Assembly (NCBI GenBank): GCA_964627505.1
Contig: CAZVKB010000128.1
Coordinates: 1 to 7,750 of the forward strand
Source of the DNA: JACJWR01 sp964627505
GTDB lineage: Bacteria; Actinomycetota; Actinomycetes; S36-B12; UBA10799
Reading direction: 5' to 3'
Length of the DNA: 7,750 nt
The notes below the pieces were generated by a model. The model saw only the letters and a program-made list of their open reading frames with translations, ran no database searches and was not told the DNA's origin. Below, piece after piece: positions 5,122 to 7,750 of this stretch (within the stretch, counting starts at the first letter, position 1; each line of letters begins with the position of its first letter). The position numbers were made by a program, and so were the translations under genes.

Positions 5122-6849
5122 GTGCTTGTGACCTCTCGGCTTTGGACTGTCCGCACACCGCGATTGCGGGCCTGGCAGGAGCGGGCACTCGACGCTTATG
5201 TGCAGGCGCAGCCTCGCGATTTCTTGGCCGTCGCCACTCCCGGTGCGGGCAAGACCACATTCGCCCTGGTGGTGGCCGCCCGGTTGTTGGCCGACCGAGT
5301 TGTTGATCGCGTGGTGGTGGTGACGCCCACGGACCATCTGAAATCACAGTGGGCAAGTGCGGCGGACGGTTTCGATATGGAGTTGAGCCCGGATTTCGGG
5401 CGGGGTACCGGCATGGCCACGGGCGCGCTCGGCCCGGTGGTGACGTACGCCGGGGTCGCGGCAGCGACCGCGGCACTGCGGGCTTTTGTGAGTAATGGCC
5501 GCACTTTGGTGATTCTCGATGAGATTCATCATGCGGCGGATGCGCTGTCGTGGGGAGAAGCGGTGCAAGAGGCGTTCGGGCCGGCCGCTCGTCGCCTGAG
5601 CCTGACGGGCACACCATTTCGCAGCGACATCAATCCCATCCCATTCGTCACCTATCAGCGCGATTCAGACGGCGTGCTGCGCAGCCAGGCTGACTTCAGT
5701 TACGGCTACGCGCCTGCGCTGGCCGATGGTGCGGTGCGCCCAGTGCTGTTCCTGGCCTATAGCGGGGAGATGACGTGGCGGACTCGGGCTGGCGATTTGG
5801 TGAGCGCGGAATTATCTGCGCAACAAGCTCGCGATGTTACTGCTGGAGCCTGGCGGACGGCCCTGGACCCACGCGGCACCTGGATTACGCGGGTGCTCAA
5901 AGACGCTGATCGTCGCCTTGGCGAGGTACGTCGGCATATTCCCGATGCCGCGGGATTGGTGATCGCGTCCGATCAGACCGCCGCCCGAGCCTATGCCGCG
6001 CGGCTCACGGAACTCACGGGGCAGCGCCCCGTCCTGGTGGTGAGTGACGATCCTGGCGCCAGCACCAAGATCGAAGCGTTCGCTGCCTCCAGTGAGCGGT
6101 GGCTGGTGGCTGTGCGGATGGTCAGTGAAGGTGTGGACATTCCGCGGTTGATGGTGGGGGTGTATGCCACGTCCGCTGCGACGCCGCTGTATTTCGCCCA
6201 GGCCGTGGGTCGCTTTGTGCGTGCCCGTCAGCCTGGCGAAACCGCTTCGATCTTCTTGCCGAGCGTGCAGCGGTTGTTGGCCCAGGCCGCCGAGTTGGAA
6301 GACGAGCGTGACCATGTGTTGGTGCCGAAGGACTCCGAGGAAGGCACCGTGGTAGATCCGCTGGGTGCCACCGAGCGGGAGCTGGCGGGCGGGGTCGAAG
6401 CCCCCGACGCGCTGACCCTGTTCGAACCCATCGCGAGCGAAGCCACCTTGGATCGGGTGGTGTTTGACGGGGGCGTCTTTGACGGCCGGCTGCTGCCGAT
6501 GGATGCGGCCGAGGAGGATTTCCTTGGGATTCCAGGGCTACTGGCGCCCGAGGATGTCACTGCACTCCTGCACTCGCGGCGGTCGGAGGATGCCAAGTCT
6601 GGCGCTGCGGCCGGGAACCGCCACGGTAGTGCCGCCGCTGCCTCCCCGACCGCTCGAGCCGATCGGGCGGCGTTACGCGCCGAACTCAACGACTGCGTGC
6701 GGGCCTATGCCAGGCAGCAGGGCCTGACCCCCGCGGCTGTGCACGCCGAAGCCCGACGGGCCACCGGTGGTCCAGCCGTCAAACAAGCCGACCCGAGGAC
6801 TCTGCAGGCACGGATCGACTATCTGCGCCGCCGTGCCGTGGGAAAGTGA
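5122..6849 (+). CDS. superfamily 2 DEAD/DEAH-type helicase
   Basis: This is an ATP-dependent nucleic-acid translocase of helicase superfamily 2, 575 residues. A Q-like motif LRAWQ is at 15-19, Walker A ATPGAGKT at 38-45, Walker B DEIHH at 133-137 and motif III TGTPFR at 162-167. In the second RecA-like domain are motif V SEGVDIPR (335-342) and motif VI QAVGRFVR (360-367), so the motor should be active. After about residue 385 comes a long acidic segment, an Ala/Ser-rich presumably flexible stretch (about 490-515) and a basic helical C-terminus, none matching a domain I know. The type resembles the restriction-enzyme/UvrB-like branch, but there is no nuclease or methylase beside it. The true start may be GTG 5128, two codons in, because the TAGGCT box sits better for it. 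The substrate is unknown. Confidence 0.92.
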   Translation: MLVTSRLWTVRTPRLRAWQERALDAYVQAQPRDFLAVATPGAGKTTFALVVAARLLADRVVDRVVVVTPTDHLKSQWASAADGFDMELSPDFGRGTGMATGALGPVVTYAGVAAATAALRAFVSNGRTLVILDEIHHAADALSWGEAVQEAFGPAARRLSLTGTPFRSDINPIPFVTYQRDSDGVLRSQADFSYGYAPALADGAVRPVLFLAYSGEMTWRTRAGDLVSAELSAQQARDVTAGAWRTALDPRGTWITRVLKDADRRLGEVRRHIPDAAGLVIASDQTAARAYAARLTELTGQRPVLVVSDDPGASTKIEAFAASSERWLVAVRMVSEGVDIPRLMVGVYATSAATPLYFAQAVGRFVRARQPGETASIFLPSVQRLLAQAAELEDERDHVLVPKDSEEGTVVDPLGATERELAGGVEAPDALTLFEPIASEATLDRVVFDGGVFDGRLLPMDAAEEDFLGIPGLLAPEDVTALLHSRRSEDAKSGAAAGNRHGSAAAASPTARADRAALRAELNDCVRAYARQQGLTPAAVHAEARRATGGPAVKQADPRTLQARIDYLRRRAVGK

Positions 6850-6856
6850 AGATGCG

Positions 6857-6877
6857 GGTGCTGCGGGCACCTACACT
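6857..6877 (+). promoter_or_regulatory. small stem-loop and -10-like box before the HdeD-like gene
   Basis: GGTGC (6857-6861) pairs with GCACC (6867-6871) around a five-base loop, 7 bases after the helicase stop. TACACT (6872-6877) directly follows and fits TANNNT; transcription would begin near 6884, about 45 bases before the ATG. GAAAGG at 6915-6920 is the ribosome site. The stem may be a weak terminator or an operator over the promoter. No -35 is clear. Confidence 0.35.
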
Positions 6878-6930
6878 CGGGCGGGAAGTGATCCGCGCAC
6901 AAATGTCAGACTTCGAAAGGTAACCGCACA

Positions 6931-7515
6931 ATGAGTAATACCGACACAGTAGATCTCGACCAAGACGCCCAGGACGTGCTGCACGTTGTGGGCAAGAGTT
7001 GGTGGGTAGTTCTGGTCATCGGGATCTTGAGCATTTTGGCCGGGGCGTTCTTCCTCATCTGGCCAGGTGTGACGATCCTCGTGATCGCCGTATTGTTCGG
7101 GATCTGGTTGATCATCTCGGGCATCGTGCAACTGGTGCAAGGTTTCAACAATGAGCTGACCGGCGGCCAGCGGGCGCTGGCCATCATCGTGGGTATCATC
7201 AGCATCGCGCTAGGCGTGCTGTGCTTCCGGGGCGGAATCGTCAACGGCGTCTACATTTTGAGTCTGTTCATCGGCTTCTCGTTCCTCTTCCGCGGCCTGT
7301 GGCAATTGATCGCAGGTATCCAAGCCCGTGGTGTCAGTGGCCGCGGCCTGCTGATCGTCGGCGGCATCCTGGGCATCATTGCGGGCATCATCGTGCTCGC
7401 GGTGCCGTTTGACTCAGTAGTGGTGTTGGCCTGGATCGCTGGAATTTGGCTGGTGATCATGGGTGTGATCGAGATTGTGTACGCGTTCAAGATCAAGTCG
7501 GCCACGGGCAACTAG
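6931..7515 (+). CDS. HdeD-like DUF308 integral membrane protein
   Basis: This 194-residue protein has six predicted membrane segments, at about residues 24-43, 47-69, 82-99, 106-129, 138-158 and 162-185. They are arranged as three similar hairpins with recurring GI.S..AG and GIW..I.G patterns, typical of the HdeD/DUF308 family. HdeD in Escherichia coli is linked to acid resistance, but most family members have no known role, so the function here is open. The N-terminal 20 residues are acidic and probably cytoplasmic. The repeats within the protein (for example FGIWLIISGIVQL near 56-68 and AGIWLVIMGVIEI near 170-182) show the internal duplication of the family. ATG at 6931 has GAAAGG ten bases upstream. 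The gene follows the helicase by 81 bases, with its own likely promoter, and is followed by a strong stem-loop. Confidence 0.92.
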   Translation: MSNTDTVDLDQDAQDVLHVVGKSWWVVLVIGILSILAGAFFLIWPGVTILVIAVLFGIWLIISGIVQLVQGFNNELTGGQRALAIIVGIISIALGVLCFRGGIVNGVYILSLFIGFSFLFRGLWQLIAGIQARGVSGRGLLIVGGILGIIAGIIVLAVPFDSVVVLAWIAGIWLVIMGVIEIVYAFKIKSATGN

Positions 7516-7543
7516 CAAGTATTTTTGCCACCCGGATCCGTCG

Positions 7544-7584
7544 CGGCGGACGGGGTGCAGCGTCGTTCGCTGCCCCGTCCGCCG
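7544..7584. terminator. strong GC-rich stem-loop after the HdeD-like gene
   Basis: Bases 7544-7555 pair perfectly with 7573-7584 (12 pairs). Inside, CAGCG (7558-7562) pairs with CGCTG (7568-7572) around a five-base loop, leaving a two-base bulge (7556-7557) on the left. It begins 28 bases after the stop codon. No T-run follows, as in many actinobacterial stem-loop terminators. Termination of the HdeD-like message is the simplest reading. Confidence 0.65.
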
Positions 7585-7750
7585 TACGCATCTGGCCGAC
7601 TGTCGGAGGTCGTCGGCTTTGTGGCCGCGCTGCGTGCCAGCTGATTGCTTGGGATCACCCCCGGCCGAGCGCGCCTGCCCATTACTACGTTCTGGGCCTC
7701 ACGACTCCGAATTTTCTCGCCGTGCGAACCGATGCACAGGGTGATTTCTG
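7585..7750. other. right-edge stretch without a supported gene
   Basis: I see no recognisable gene, RNA or mobile element here. CCGAC (7596-7600) is followed by two copies of GTCGG (7602-7606 and 7612-7616), so it can form two alternative small hairpins. A minus-strand frame is open from the right edge down to 7512, but its Arg/Ser/Thr-rich translation and its passage straight through the stem-loop argue against a gene. Confidence 0.4.

Noticed and set aside
7475..7744. Plus-strand 89-codon frame starting inside the HdeD-like gene
   Set aside because: The start is inside a well-supported membrane protein gene, the translation is rich in Arg and Cys as in shadow frames, and the stem-loop terminator interrupts it.
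7512..7750. Minus-strand frame open from the right edge, ending at the HdeD-like stop codon
   Set aside because: The composition is biased to Arg, Ser and Thr, no motif is visible, and it passes through the strong stem-loop. Without sequence beyond the edge it cannot be supported.

Overview
The window looks like a piece of a draft actinobacterial chromosome. The base composition is moderately GC-rich, GTG is a likely start for two genes, one protein belongs to the DUF3039 family (known to me only from Actinobacteria), and several genes have a TANNNT box just upstream of the start codon, as in the leaderless transcripts common in that phylum. A run of exactly 100 N inside one gene marks a scaffolding gap, so this is probably a draft or metagenome assembly. 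I cannot name a genus.

Layout. Positions 1-385 hold no gene I recognise. They contain a plus-strand frame open from the left edge to 283 and an unusual density of inverted repeats. A minus-strand pair follows: a thioredoxin (386-766) and, upstream of it, a membrane-anchored polysaccharide deacetylase with a long Thr-Pro linker (898-1641, interrupted by the gap at 1066-1165). Divergent from the deacetylase are a YqgE/AlgH-family protein (1692-2285) and a small DUF3039 protein (2322-2603). Convergent with these is a minus-strand arginine catabolism operon: arginine deiminase arcA (3746-4969) and ornithine carbamoyltransferase arcB (2620-3675). Divergent from arcA are an SF2 DEAD/DEAH-type helicase (5122-6849) and an HdeD-like DUF308 membrane protein (6931-7515). 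A strong stem-loop follows at 7544-7584, and the last 165 bases hold no gene I can support.

How the genes work together. ArcA converts arginine to citrulline and ammonia, and ArcB splits citrulline with phosphate into ornithine and carbamoyl phosphate. Carbamate kinase (arcC) would then make ATP, but neither arcC nor an arginine/ornithine antiporter (arcD) is present here. The deacetylase would act on cell-surface polysaccharide or peptidoglycan. The thioredoxin is a cytoplasmic disulfide reductase whose upstream region carries a near-perfect C5G5 palindrome resembling sites bound by CsoR-type copper or sulfur sensors. The YqgE, DUF3039 and helicase genes are actinobacterial housekeeping-type genes of poorly known function.

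I did not find a convincing new multi-gene system such as a defence island, a biosynthetic cluster or CRISPR. The points most worth a second look are the regulatory palindromes around thioredoxin, the repeat-dense left edge, the G-rich Thr-Pro repeat tract, and the position of arcBA between genes that I believe are usually neighbours.
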